Assembly: GCA_023101725.1 (NCBI GenBank)
Contig: JALJCO010009025.1
Location: 186,001 to 250,000, forward strand
Direction of reading: 5' to 3'
DNA length: 64,000 nucleotides
DNA from: Atherinomorus stipes
Taxonomy: Eukaryota > Chordata > Actinopteri > Atheriniformes > Atherinidae
Shown: piece after piece, positions 11,432-38,200 of the stretch
Layout: the number at the start of each line of letters is the position of its first letter
Position numbering within the stretch: the stretch's first letter is position 1
Position numbers and translations under genes: made by a program
The notes under the pieces: generated by a model
Seen by the model: the letters and a program-made list of their open reading frames with translations, nothing else
The model's database searches: none
What the model was told of the DNA's origin: nothing

Positions 11432-12175
11432 GTAGGGAATTTTTATGCTTTCCGGAACTTAGGCATTTCCTCTTCCAGGCCATTTCAACAATCGCTGAAT
11501 CCAATGTCCCTGCTCTGATCCACTTTGTAAATCGAATAAATACCAACCCTACTTAAGTTTTCATTGATTCCCGACTGAAGTGATGCTAAGCAAGAAGTGG
11601 ATTAAAGCGATCGATTCGCCAGGGTGAAGGGCCAAACTAATAAAACAACGTAGCACATTTGTTTGTAGCCGGCAGACTACACAGCTGGCGTTAGCAGGCT
11701 AGCGTTAGCCAGCTAGTGTTTGCTGAAGTGCCTAACTTTGTGCGGCTGAAAACACACAAGCGTCTCCTTTCTTGGCAGCCCCCAGTTGTTCCACTGGAAA
11801 CGGGAGGGTACAGACCCGATTTTCAGTTGCTTGTGTGTTTTAAGACGCACAAAGTTAGGTGCGTAAGCAAACGCTAGCCTGCTAATGCTTGCTGTGTAGT
11901 CTGCATCATTGAAGTGCCAGCTACAAACAGACGTGCTACGGTGTTTTATTATAAAGTTCGGCCCTTCGGCTTTGATCCACTTCTTTCTTAGTATCACTTC
12001 AGTCGGGAATCCATGAAAACTTAGGTAGGGCTGGCGTTGTTTATTAGATTTACACAGTGGAACAGAGCAGTGACATCGAGACTTGGATTTAGCCATTGTT
12101 GAACTGCCCCGAAGCTGGAAATACCTAAATGTGACAGGTTCCGGAAACCAGAACACGGAAGTGTGATCATCCCCT
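11432..12175. mobile_element. THAP-bearing foldback element
   Basis: The left half (11,432-11,762) reads on the plus strand as what the right half (11,829-12,175) reads on the minus strand. The arms include gcctaactttgtgcg (11,733 on) against its complement near 11,850, and tccggaac near 11,451 against gttccgg near 12,140. About 65 bp lies between them. Both arms carry THAP-domain sequence; the right arm's is intact. Confidence 0.7.
11713..12096 (-). CDS. THAP-domain ORF in foldback element
   Basis: An ATG at 12,096 opens a 127-codon frame. It contains a complete THAP zinc finger: CHCSVPLC with the first Cys pair, an FP motif (FHGFP), the conserved Trp in RKKWIKA, and the second pair in VCSWHF (Cys-x2-His), followed by a Pro-Asn-Phe motif. 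THAP fingers bind DNA and occur in P-element- and Kolobok-type transposases and in domesticated host proteins. No catalytic domain follows; after the finger the frame runs into the palindrome centre. The window also has two broken copies. It is most likely a transposon- or retrocopy-derived remnant; expression is unknown. Confidence 0.4.
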   Translation of the reverse strand: MAKSKSRCHCSVPLCKSNKQRQPYLSFHGFPTEVILRKKWIKAEGPNFIIKHRSTSVCSWHFNDADYTASISRLAFAYAPNFVRLKTHKQLKIGSVPSRFQWNNWGLPRKETLVCFQPHKVRHFSKH

Positions 12176-14760
12176 ATTATGGCCTTTTGTTTGTTGTTGG
12201 GGTTTTTTTTTTTTTACAGGGAAAAATTTTTGCAAAAAAAGACTAACAGCCGATATAAAATGAGAAGATGGCCCTACTCTTGAACTAACTGACAGACCTC
12301 TGTTATAATCCAGGCTTTTTTCTTCTTATCCTCTGTAACACTTTGGCATGATCTGTGCTTTAGAGCTTGCTTTAAAAGTAAAACGATCAGCTGTCTCACA
12401 TTTTTGTCCAATCAGTGCCCCAATCAGAGCAGACTCTGCCTTTTTACCGCATGTGGCACATTATGGTGCCGTGGAAAATGTTTCCCAGTTCTCTATTTAT
12501 TCAGATCAGAATCAGAATCAGAATCAGAAATACTTTATTAACCCCAGAGAAAAATTGATGAATGTTCTTCATGTGTGCATGGCTTTTTTTTTCGTTGGCT
12601 ACTCTGGCTTTGTCCCAGAGTCTAATGAATCTGTTTAGTTGACCCTGCAGTGTAGTGTGGGGTATGTGAATCTGTAATCTGACCAGTGTAAGGTACCTCT
12701 CTAACTGCTTGTCTTCTTCATCTCAACCATTTTATACACATCAAAATATTCTTTGATTTAAAAAAAGAAAAATGAGAGCACACGGTTATATAAAACTTAT
12801 CTTTGAAAGAATTTGCAAGACAAGACAATATGAAACTTTCAAATTAAAGCTGAAAGTAACTTCTTCACCAGAATAATAGGCTGCTCGAGCTCATATGTTT
12901 TGCAGTGTTATGGCTGGGTGAATTCTATAATGCATCAACATTAGTGACTCATCCTTTTTATTAGTTTGAGGAGTCATAGAAATCTATCAGACAATAGATC
13001 CCTCTTCTCTTCTCTCAATGTCTCATACATTGGTCCATGAAAATCCATGTTGGGTTCATATCCTGCTTTTTCCCACAGACATTTAATTCACTACAAAAGA
13101 TGAGACCATGTTAGGTGGAAGGCCAGTCAGCAGAGAAGCATCTTCTCCGACAATCACCAGAGAAGTGAAGTTGCTTAGCAACCTTTGGCCTTGATGATAG
13201 GAAATGATGTCATGCTTAAAAGACAAAACGCAAGCAGACAAATACACAAGCAAACAACAAACACACACGGACGCACACGTGAAAAGTGAACCTTGCAGAA
13301 TGGTGGACGAGAGGAACGAGTGTTTGATGGTAATCTGGATAAGGGTTAAAGTAATATGTTAATCTTCTCTAATGGTTTCACTGATCTTTGAGTCCATTAA
13401 AGGTGACCTCACATATAGATAAGCACGTGCACCTATGTAAACACACTCATTGCATGGACTGAGCAGTGCTTAAAAGCACTCCTGTTTGAGAAAAAATACA
13501 TCTGCTGCTCTTTTGTTTCTCAATGTTCCTTCAACCTCTCTCTTTGAACCCATCACCAGTTCTCTGCCTGTTTCCTGTGATCCAGCAGTCACGCCATCCC
13601 GCACACTATGTACACACATAAACGATGAGGCTTACTGCAGTGTGCTTTGGGAGGAACAGCGAGGTAGTGACATGTGGAGCTGTATTTTGGAGCCGAGGCA
13701 TACACGAGAAGACTTTTTTTTGGTGATCTCTTTCCCACCCATGCTACAAGTTGTAGGGACTTAGAGTGCCCCACAGTGTTTCTTCTGTTCCACTGCATGT
13801 TTCCTAGTGGGACGCTTTAATTATTGACATTTATAATAGACTGAGCTGCCACAGATACTAAAAATCATTGTATCCAAGAACCTGCTTTGGAGAATGTAAT
13901 CCAGCCACTCTAGAAAAATCCACAAGCTTCCAAAAACATCCTCGTCCTTGCATTACAGTACATCTGTAATATTTGAGATGTTTTGATTTTTTTCTGAAGA
14001 ATAGTCATTAACCACCTCTTCTACTTTGGATTTAATGTAACAACACATGTATCAATTTTAGATATTGACAGTTATAGTAGTCTCATTAATTAGTACTTAA
14101 AACGTAAGCTATGGAAGCTTTCATTCTACTTTTCTCCAATTTATCACAGCATATTGTCCTGAACCAAAAAAAAAAAAAAAAAAAAAAGGCAAATTGGTCT
14201 ACCCCTAATTATGAGAAAAACATACAATTCTATGGTTTCATACACCTATACATAATTTTTTTTTTCCTCAATTATGTCTTCCAGTGTTTAATTTTCATGA
14301 ACCTAAGTTAATAAATAATACATTTCCATTAAGGAAGTTTATAATGTGACAAAATCATCAGGTGCTCTGAGGCAAAATATGCTCTGGAAATTTATGTTTT
14401 CAGATATGCGAGAGTCCCTAAATTTAAATTTACAGAGGACATGTCAAATAACAAATGTCTCACTAATAAACCTGAATAATCTCAAACTACAGGGGTTCGT
14501 TACTTTCTAACAAATGAATTATGAAGACCATCCGTTACCACTCTATAATCATGTGCATAACATTATGCCGCTAAATATAGTTTCAAGTTAACATGCATAG
14601 ATAGGGTTTCAATCATTTTTCATATGATGTCACACTTAGGACTTCCTCAGTTTTTAAAGCTTTTCAACCCTGTTCATCTCACGACAGTGCATGTAAACAT
14701 TCGTGTGTAGTCATCATACAACCAATTTCAAAACACACAAGAAATACTTTAGTTCAAAAC
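12176..14760. other. no gene recognised; minor repeats
   Basis: It contains a (CAGAAT)n tract joined to actttattaacccc at 12,498-12,546, typical of the 3' end of a fish retroposon, and a poly-A run at 14,164-14,187. Otherwise AT-rich with no supported gene. Confidence 0.35.
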
Positions 14761-14762
14761 AT

Positions 14763-14768
14763 TTTAAT
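14763..14768 (-). terminator. rbbp6: possible rbbp6 polyadenylation signal
   Basis: ATTAAA on the minus strand, 1.13 kb beyond the rbbp6 stop. No canonical AATAAA was seen between it and the stop; another ATTAAA lies near 14,972. The 3' UTR end is therefore a guess. Confidence 0.25.
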
Positions 14769-15900
14769 GATAAATTTTCACTTTTTTCTACACAAACAGG
14801 TCACATTTCCATTGTATTTCACTTCCACACCAACAAACACATACATACACACACTCACTGAAAAGTTATCCACAGATACTGCACCTTCAGAACGAAAGGA
14901 CTGATTTGTCATTAAATAAACACATCCTTGATTTACATAATCCAGTGTGACATGAATGTGTAGAGGTCTGCTTTAATGTCAAGAACCAAACTAGTGATTT
15001 TTTGTAAGTTTTAGCTCATTAATTTTACATTTGAGCATCTCTCAAGATGTATAGATTTCCCCCCTTTACCAGGTAGCAACAGGATATCAGTTAATGACAG
15101 AACAAAGAACCAAGATGAAACATTTTAAATGTGAAAGAACTCATGACCAAAATAACTGTAGTTGAGCTAAACCAAAAGTTTCCCTTAAAAAAGAAAAAAA
15201 AATCAATGCTCAAATTGTCTAAAAATAATATGAAATTCAACTTATGCTAAAATGTACAAAAAGTGCTAGTCTAGTCCTTCAGAAAAAAAAAAAAAAAAAA
15301 AAGACCTTTAAAGCAGAGAAGGTTGTTCAACATTTAAGCATGGAAAAGCACACTGGGATGTAAGTAAATCCTACTGAGGAAAAATTATGTTAAGCAGAAG
15401 ATCATTGCCATTTACAAATCAAAGAAACAGCAATTCCTCCTTTACAAAGAAGCAATCACATCCCTGAGTAGTTATTTTTTTCCCCATCTTTCAGATTTTG
15501 TGATCAGTTATAATCAAGTCCTTTCTGCTCAGTTTAAGGTTGATCGCAACAGTGCTTTACAGTTTCCCTCCAAGGATGAAGGAAGTTGTATTTTCTGTTA
15601 CTCCACAATAATCTACAGTTTTCATGACCCCAAATCGGCACCGAGGTCAGCATTTAGTACCTAAAGGGGACCTCAGCATCTCCTGATGCGGCACTATCAG
15701 GCACAACATAGAACAGGTCTTCGCATTGCAGGAACTTCAAAACAGCAGCGAAGCAGACCTCGGTGTCAGGGACAGTCAAAACGCTTATTTATCCATTCCA
15801 TTCTAGCAGTGCATGGAGCAGGATTATTGGCCGTTATTGCGTCGTCATGTTCTGCATAAAGGAGGTTGCAACTTTTGGCTATTAAGCTAAAATGAGCTTG

Positions 15901-30904
<15,004 letters not shown>

Positions 30905-31840
30905 TTTTACAGGTTTAAGCACTAAAAATGTCAATCAAGCACAAGTGGGAAATAGGAACACAGGCCTGTCATAAGAAAATTAAACAGCGTCAACACTGAA
31001 CACAGGAGGCTAAATGTGGTGACTTTAATTGGTAAACTTTGTTTATAGTCGCAAAAACACTCTGGACAAAGAAAAGGATAAAATGGGATAAGGTTCAGCT
31101 CGCAGATGACGACAGTCTGTATTAATGCCAAAGAAAAATATACGAGGTGTGAGGCCAGAGCGCCATTGCGAGGCACTGGGTACCTCGACAGTTCTTCAAA
31201 GTCCAATAAAATACATCTGAGTGCGACCAAATCCAAGAGAGTCCATGCAGCACAATTACATGGGTGTAAATGAGGCCAAGTCCGTAGTGAATTGTCCTTG
31301 ATGAAAAGCCCAAACCGCCGCGCTGCGAGCCGCTCGTGTAGCTAGCAGCAGGCCTTTGGTTTCCCGAGCATCAGTCCTTGAAGCAATGTTTTGCCTTCCC
31401 GAAATAGTCTTTATTTACCCATTATAAACAAAGACAATAGCGCCCCACAAAAAGTCCACAAAAGCTCCCAACGAGTCCACAGTATTTATTTTAATTCTGT
31501 CGGACCTCAAAATGTTATTCTGAAATTGTAATGTACCGTGTAAATGTTACTGCTAGCATGCTATACTTCAAAATTAGCTAATCATGCTTCGCCACTGAGC
31601 ACATTATGAAACACTAATGGCCTAACAAAAGCTAACAGCTAACGGAGTTATGCTAACATCGTTGCCACAGTTAACTGTCGGATTAACCGACACAATCCAC
31701 TAGTTTCACAGTCAAGGTTCCACTTCCATCCACGATAGTTTTCCAACCCCCAAAAAACACTTAATCAGAAGAATCTTCGGTTTGAATCCATAAAATCCAG
31801 TTAGGTGGTCCAAGCTGCTCCTTTCCTCGCTGTTTCATCA
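30905..31840 (-). other. rbbp6: probable rbbp6 5' UTR
   Basis: Sequence upstream of the ATG up to the promoter-like patch. It is GC-richer near 31,300-31,400 and has upstream ATGs. Whether it is one exon or carries a 5' intron is not visible. Confidence 0.4.
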
Positions 31841-31866
31841 AAATGGCGCTGGACGGAACCGGATGT
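31840..31866 (-). promoter_or_regulatory. rbbp6: rbbp6 promoter elements (YY1, ETS)
   Basis: AAAATGGCGC (31,840-31,849) matches the YY1 site and ACCGGATGT (31,858-31,866) an ETS-type site. Such pairs mark housekeeping promoters at transcription starts. No TATA box. Confidence 0.45.
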
Positions 31867-32361
31867 ATGTGGGGTTTAACAAAGAGTACGTAAAGACAAG
31901 AGATGTACACGTTGTTTCAAACAAGTTCAAATGCTCAACAGTGATCGGAATACACGAAACACTAAGTCAAAATCTATTTAGTATAACTGGGATTTAATTT
32001 AAACACGAAGGATACCGCTTAAAGGGAAAAAGGAAGCAGTAGAGTGTGCATATATCTGATTTAAAAATAAAAGTTTATCTTGTCACTTAATGTTCTTTTA
32101 TGTCTCTTTTGTAGCCACCCTTTCAAGTCATTCCTGTGTATTTTGCGGTATTTTGTTCCTGAATGTAAATTGAGGGATTTCCACCCTCACACTTTTTGCT
32201 AAACATCTAAAACTATGGCTAATAGAAAATCAGATTTGTTCTCACAACTAACATAAGGTTTTTTTTCTCGTTTGCAGCTCCAAGTGTATATGTGTATAAA
32301 GGTGTATGTGTATGAATGTATGTATATGTGTATTTATGTGTATATACATGTAGCCTATGTA

Positions 32362-32433
<72 letters not shown>

Positions 32434-32443
32434 GCCTACATAC

Positions 32444-32483
<40 letters not shown>

Positions 32484-32566
32484 GTATGTTATTATTTTTA
32501 CTCCTGTATACCTGTTCTCCTTTTTTTTCATTCTTAATTTTTCAATTTTATTAGTGTTTTTATCAC

Positions 32567-32626
<60 letters not shown>

Positions 32627-34040
32627 GACTTGTCAAGGGACTAAATTAGCCTTGCTATTAATCCTGAGTATTTACATTTTATGTTCATTAATATGCACTG
32701 TCCTTTTTTAAATAAATAAACTTAAACTCGACTCAAACTTTATCACAAATACAAAATGAAACAAACTCTTATTAAATAATTATAAAATTGACAACATGTA
32801 GCTTAACCTATTCCTTAGTCTAAAACTTATCATTTTCGGGTTATTTAAAAAAAGATTTTCTTCCTTACCAGCTGGTGACCTTTAAGAATGACCTTATAAG
32901 CTTCATCAGGGTTATAAACTGACTGAGAACCAGCAGACTATAGGCTACAGTAAGAAAACATCCGCATTGGAAAAGTTCTCGTCAGTGGAACATGTGATAG
33001 CCAACAATTAAAATGTTATACTATAATATTATAGGTTACAACATGTAAGTTTTGAATTTAAAGGAATTTTTGATAGTGATTCTACTTTTGTCATGTGATT
33101 TAATGTCTGAAACTAGGTCAGTTTTTGTCAATGAAGAAATTGAAATATCAATCATGACCTAAAAAGGAATGAATTACTTTGATTTAGGCCTATCAGTTCC
33201 ATTTCTACTTCTGTAATTTCAAATGTTTAATTAGTTTTCCCTCATCGACAGAAGCAGGCTAATTATTGTGATGTCTCAGTTAACTGAAAAATAAATCAGC
33301 TGATAGACCTACAAACTGTACCTTAGCCTACATGTTATGAATCACTCCATAACCCCCTACACACCCTGAGTCAGTCAATAATCCAGTTTAATCAAATGTA
33401 ATGACAGAGCTTGTGTGTCAGATGCTGCACACTAAATGATTAGGATACCAAACTCAATCTTACCATACCGGACTTGAGTCATGAACATCTCTAAAACAGA
33501 ATCAAAGTGCAGGGACCCCAAGTGATATAATAATAAGATTCTTAGCTTACAAAATGTGACTTGCTCCTGTGTACAACACAGTCAAAGAGTGAGGTCAATT
33601 GTAGAGTTTAAAAGGTAAATGCAGTATGCCTGGTGGCGTTGTCCGATAATTTCTTGTGTCATTGTATTCATCACAACTGCCTTGAATGTTCTCCTGAAAG
33701 CTGCAGCTGCCATGGTAACCTTCCACGTTTCTCTGTAAGCCTGCGGTTGTGTTGATGCGTTGTGTGCCTTTGAGAGCTGTTTGTCCTGCCCTGCCTTCAT
33801 CTGTAACACAGCTCATTCATGCATGTTCACACGCTGACAGGCCTTGATATTTTGTCAGCACAGGGGGCAAATTATTTTTGATAAACAGGTTCAGGCTTAG
33901 TTCATATTTGTGCTCAGCTGATCAATGCAAGAACAGACATTTGAATATTCTCTTTCACACACAGACACCTGAGTGCTTTGTGCAATATACAATATACAAT
34001 ATACAACATACAAACAGCACTTAACTCTGAACTGCACTTG
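31867..34040. other. intergenic, microsatellites only
   Basis: Between rbbp6 and cacng3. Contains TA repeats (about 32,371-32,428) and TG repeats (about 32,445-32,475 and 32,570-32,625). No gene recognised. Confidence 0.6.
32371..32625. repeat. TA and TG microsatellites
   Basis: About 29 TA units, about 15 TG units, then a block of about 28 TG units. Confidence 0.95.
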
Positions 34041-34055
34041 TTTTGACAGAATCAG

Positions 34056-34074
34056 TTTATTTATAAGCTTTATT
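34056..34074 (-). terminator. cacng3: probable cacng3 polyadenylation signals
   Basis: Two AATAAA hexamers on the minus strand (34,056-34,061 and 34,069-34,074), about 590 nt beyond the stop codon. Confidence 0.4.
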
Positions 34075-34663
34075 TGATGTAAACAGAGGCTAAGTGGCAT
34101 AACCATGATGGCAGAAACTTGTTACACATGTGCAAGCTCACATTTGTAATTCACACTCAAACGCACAATCAGACAGTGAGAGACAGAGAGGGTGGGCTCT
34201 AATGCATTTAATGGGGTTTCGATTTTGCGCATTTAGGACACAAAAGGAGGATGGGAACAGAACAGCTATGTCATACTCAGGTGTGGTATCCTTTATTTCT
34301 ATGAGTATCTCTTCTTCTCACAAACAGCTTCACCTTTCTGTCTCTCTGCATGATTGACACACATTCCTATTTCTACACAAACTCATCCACACAAATTACA
34401 TATGTATCTACTGTAGCTTTACAGATACTAAATAAGAACAACCTCAGAATTGTGCTATTGTTCATGCATTCTATTTTCTCTCCAAGTAAGACAACATTAA
34501 ATCAAACTGGTTCAGTCTTAAGCTGAAATGATTGATTGATCCCCAAAGAAAAAAAACATCTGCAACTTTTTCCAAACCAAGATGGCAAAAGGACTTCCTC
34601 TCTGAAAGTTCTCCTTTCACTGACATCCCTCTTGTGTTTTATGTCCCTTTTTCAGATCTTCTT

Positions 34664-35235
34664 TCAGACAGGTGTCGTCCTTCTATTGGACGCACAGTTT
34701 CCTGGCAGCATCTCTGTGTTGTTGTGCGCAGCTGCAGTTGTTAAATCATCCACAGCCATGTTCATTTTGCCGTCATTGAGAGGTGAGGTTAAAGTATACA
34801 ACATGAACTCTGAGTCCATTGTCACTGGTGTGGGCAAACCTGCCATGGCAGCAACTTTGGATTCAGCAGAGATGGGTGGCTCTCTGTCACGCCCCAGAGG
34901 CGTTTGATAGGTGTGTGAGGTGGAGTCCCCTGTGCTGTGATTGCTCTTGTAACTGTAGCGTCGGCTGCGGTTCTGGTAGTAACGGTTGCGATAGTAAGAT
35001 GAGCTGCGGGAGATGGGAGGCTTCATGAGTGAAGGCCGGCCTTTAGTGCGCAGCTGTCTGTGCTTCTCTATGAACACGTGCACAGCTAGGACGCCCACCA
35101 TCTCAGCCAGCACGAAGGAAAGAGCCCCAAAATAAAAGGACCAGCCATAAGAGTAGCTCTTCTTGTTGTCACTCTGGCTGGGGTCACCTGAGTTGGCTGA
35201 TATGTACACAATGATGCCGATGATGTTACTGAGAC
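34664..35235 (-). CDS. cacng3: cacng3 exon 4 (last)
   Basis: Acceptor CTTCTGTAG. Reads [22 protein letters not shown]4, cytoplasmic tail, TTPV, TGA at 34,664-34,666. Confidence 0.96.
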
Positions 35236-38200
35236 CTACAGAAGAGTTTAGAGGTAGAAAGAGGGTAAGAAACCCAATGACTACACTGGTGGAAAAATAA
35301 AAATGAACAGAAGACAGCAGAAATTAAAACAGACAAATCTAATAAGACATTTTATTCAAGAAAAACTGCATTGTGTGTTAGTGTCTGACCTGCAGAGACA
35401 AAGAGAATACCAGCACTGAGAATGACATTGTAGCGTGACTTGTAGAACTCGCTGGCGGCTACACACACACCCCCGAGAAATAATAATCCCACACTGAGGA
35501 TGGGGAAGAGGCTGGAGGCTCGTACTGCTCCTGAGGAGAACAGGCACGACAATGGGGTGTTTAAGTAATGAAACATACAACTCAGCTGTTGGATTTCAGT
35601 GTTACATACGTATTTTTCGGACTATAAGTCGCTCCTGAGTATAAGTCGCATCAGTCAAAAAATGTAACATGAAGAGGAAAAGAAGTGTCACTGGACTATA
35701 AGTCGTATTTTCCTTTTTTTTTCTTAAATAGGGCAATTTCTGGATTTTTTTTGTCCAGTTTGTTACTGCAAAAAATTCCCCCAATCATTCCAATTCCAAA
35801 GTTTATGCTTGTAAAGAATCCTAAACATCATGATTAAGAAGGATAAACATCCTTGGGTCATGTCAGTCAGCATGAATTGACACTAAAAAATATGTTAAAT
35901 TGTATATATTCTGATATAAGTTGTACTGGACTATAAGTCGCAGGAGCAGCCACACTATGATAAAAGGTGCGACTTGTGTCTGGAAAATACGGTACTTCAT
36001 TGTTACCCACTAAGCAAGTATTCTGTGGCATCCTGTTCATAGTCTCCATCTTCTGCAAAGTGGTCGATGTCTTTGCAAACACCCCGAAATATCCCTGAGT
36101 AAGAACAAAGATAAAGATTTTATTTGTAAGCCAGTATATTTGCATACACACACAGGTGCTTGAGCTAAATGTGGCAGCTGTCACCCAAAGAGCTGTTTCA
36201 GTTCTTATTTTTGTCTGCTTTGATGTAGTTTAGCTCTGCAAACTTTGCAAGGCAGAAGGATTATCATAAGATTTTGTGAGTTCACAATCACAAGAGAAGC
36301 TGTCTTGTTGGACTCACAGCTTTTGTGGTCAACATGCAAAAGTTCATACAAGTCAGTCCTGGCAGGTAAAGTTGGCTTTAGGCGTAATGAGGAACAACCC
36401 AGTACTAAGGCAAAATATAAAAATTCCCCACTGATTCTCCAGAGTGCTTTTACTGCAGGTGAGACACTGGCTACTCATAAGTACTTCACATTATCTCTGC
36501 ATAAAAGCCAAAATGTCACTTTAATTTGAAAACATTCAGCTTCTCTTGTGATGCAAATAAAGGTGTCTGAACCCCGAGAAATCAGACGATTTAGTATTTT
36601 GTGCACATTGTGTACACTTAATCCAGAAATATACACTGATATGAAGCGTTTTATTTCCATTTATATTGTTTCATTGCATTGCTGCTTTGTGTTGTGATGT
36701 GTTGCGGCTGACTGCCACAAAGGAGCTAGGGATAAAAATGAGCTCTGGCTAAATCCTGCACATTGTACATGTACAATGTATGATAATGTGCATCTTCCCT
36801 TTTAAATAAATAGATAAATATACTTTCTCTTTTATTGCATGCTCACTTCAGGCAAATGCTACAGATAAAATTGTCCACTTACTTCCCTGAGCACTAAGCC
36901 TGTTGCTGAAGTATTCCCTAAGAGGCACAATGGAGAATTCAGATGTGTATGAACATTTAGCAGGATGTGAATTATGAACAAGGCAACAGTAGAAAAAGAT
37001 ATTCAATTGAAGTGAAGATCTCAATGTAAAATTTAGTATGTCAGACATCCAGCAACATTTGTCTACACAATGCCCCTGCTGGCCACCTTATTTAACGGCA
37101 GGATATGTGAACATGAACATGTATTGCACATTTACATAAGGCTGAATAAAGTCAGTGGTTCCCTGCTTGTTGTGCTTTCAAGGGTATTGCTACAACTTTT
37201 TAATCAAAACAATAATAGGCTTTATGCGCAATTCTACTACGTCTTGAACTAAAAGGATAACTTTCTTTTTTTTCAACCTGGACCTTATTTCTAGGAGTAT
37301 AAACGTGCATATACTCACCAGTAAAGTTTTTTCATCACTTCGACTCCTTCAGAAGGTATTATGTTGTGTTGCCCTTCGGCAACGTATCCAGTATAATGGG
37401 GCAGACAGGGCAGCCTCTATTTGAGGCATTAACTGCAGCAAAACTCTTTGATTTTCGGCGATACTAGAAGTAGAATGAACGAACGAACGAGTACTATTGT
37501 CCTGTGAGTTCAGATTTAGCTTTCCGTTAGTTGCCAGGGTGTTCTACACACTTTTCGGGGCCGTACGTTCACGATGCGCGCTTCCGTAGTACAGCTGAGA
37601 AGAGCAGCTTGCTACCAAGACAAAAAAAAAAAAAAAAAATACAATTTGCGAAACTCTGAACTCACAGGACAACAGTACTCATTTGTTCGTTTGTTCTACT
37701 TACAGCATTGATGAAGTCAAGGAGTTTTGATGCAGAAAATGCCTTATAGAAAGGCTGCCCCGTCTCCGCCATTTTACTGGATTTACACAGAAGGGCGACT
37801 CAACATATAGTATCTTCCAAAGGAGTCAAAGTGATACAGAAATTTTACCGGTGAGTAAATGCACGTACATGCTCCTAGAAATAAAGTCCAGGTTGAAAAA
37901 ACAGAGTTATCCTTTAAGCCAACTCATTTGTTCCCTAACTTTCATTACTGGACAAACTGATTAATCCAGGTGTGTCTGGCCATTGACTTCATGTTTACTG
38001 AGGTCAGGCACACCTGGATTAATCAAATCATCCAATAATGAAAGACAGAAGACAAAGGAGCTGGTTTAAGTAAGGAAGTAATGAGTTGTGCATGAAGCCC
38101 ATTCTTTATAAAAAAATGCATCCACAGAACATCTTGAGGGTGCAGAGTAAAATATTAATTTCATTCCCAATGCTAAATGAGTAAGCGAATGTTAGTGAGC

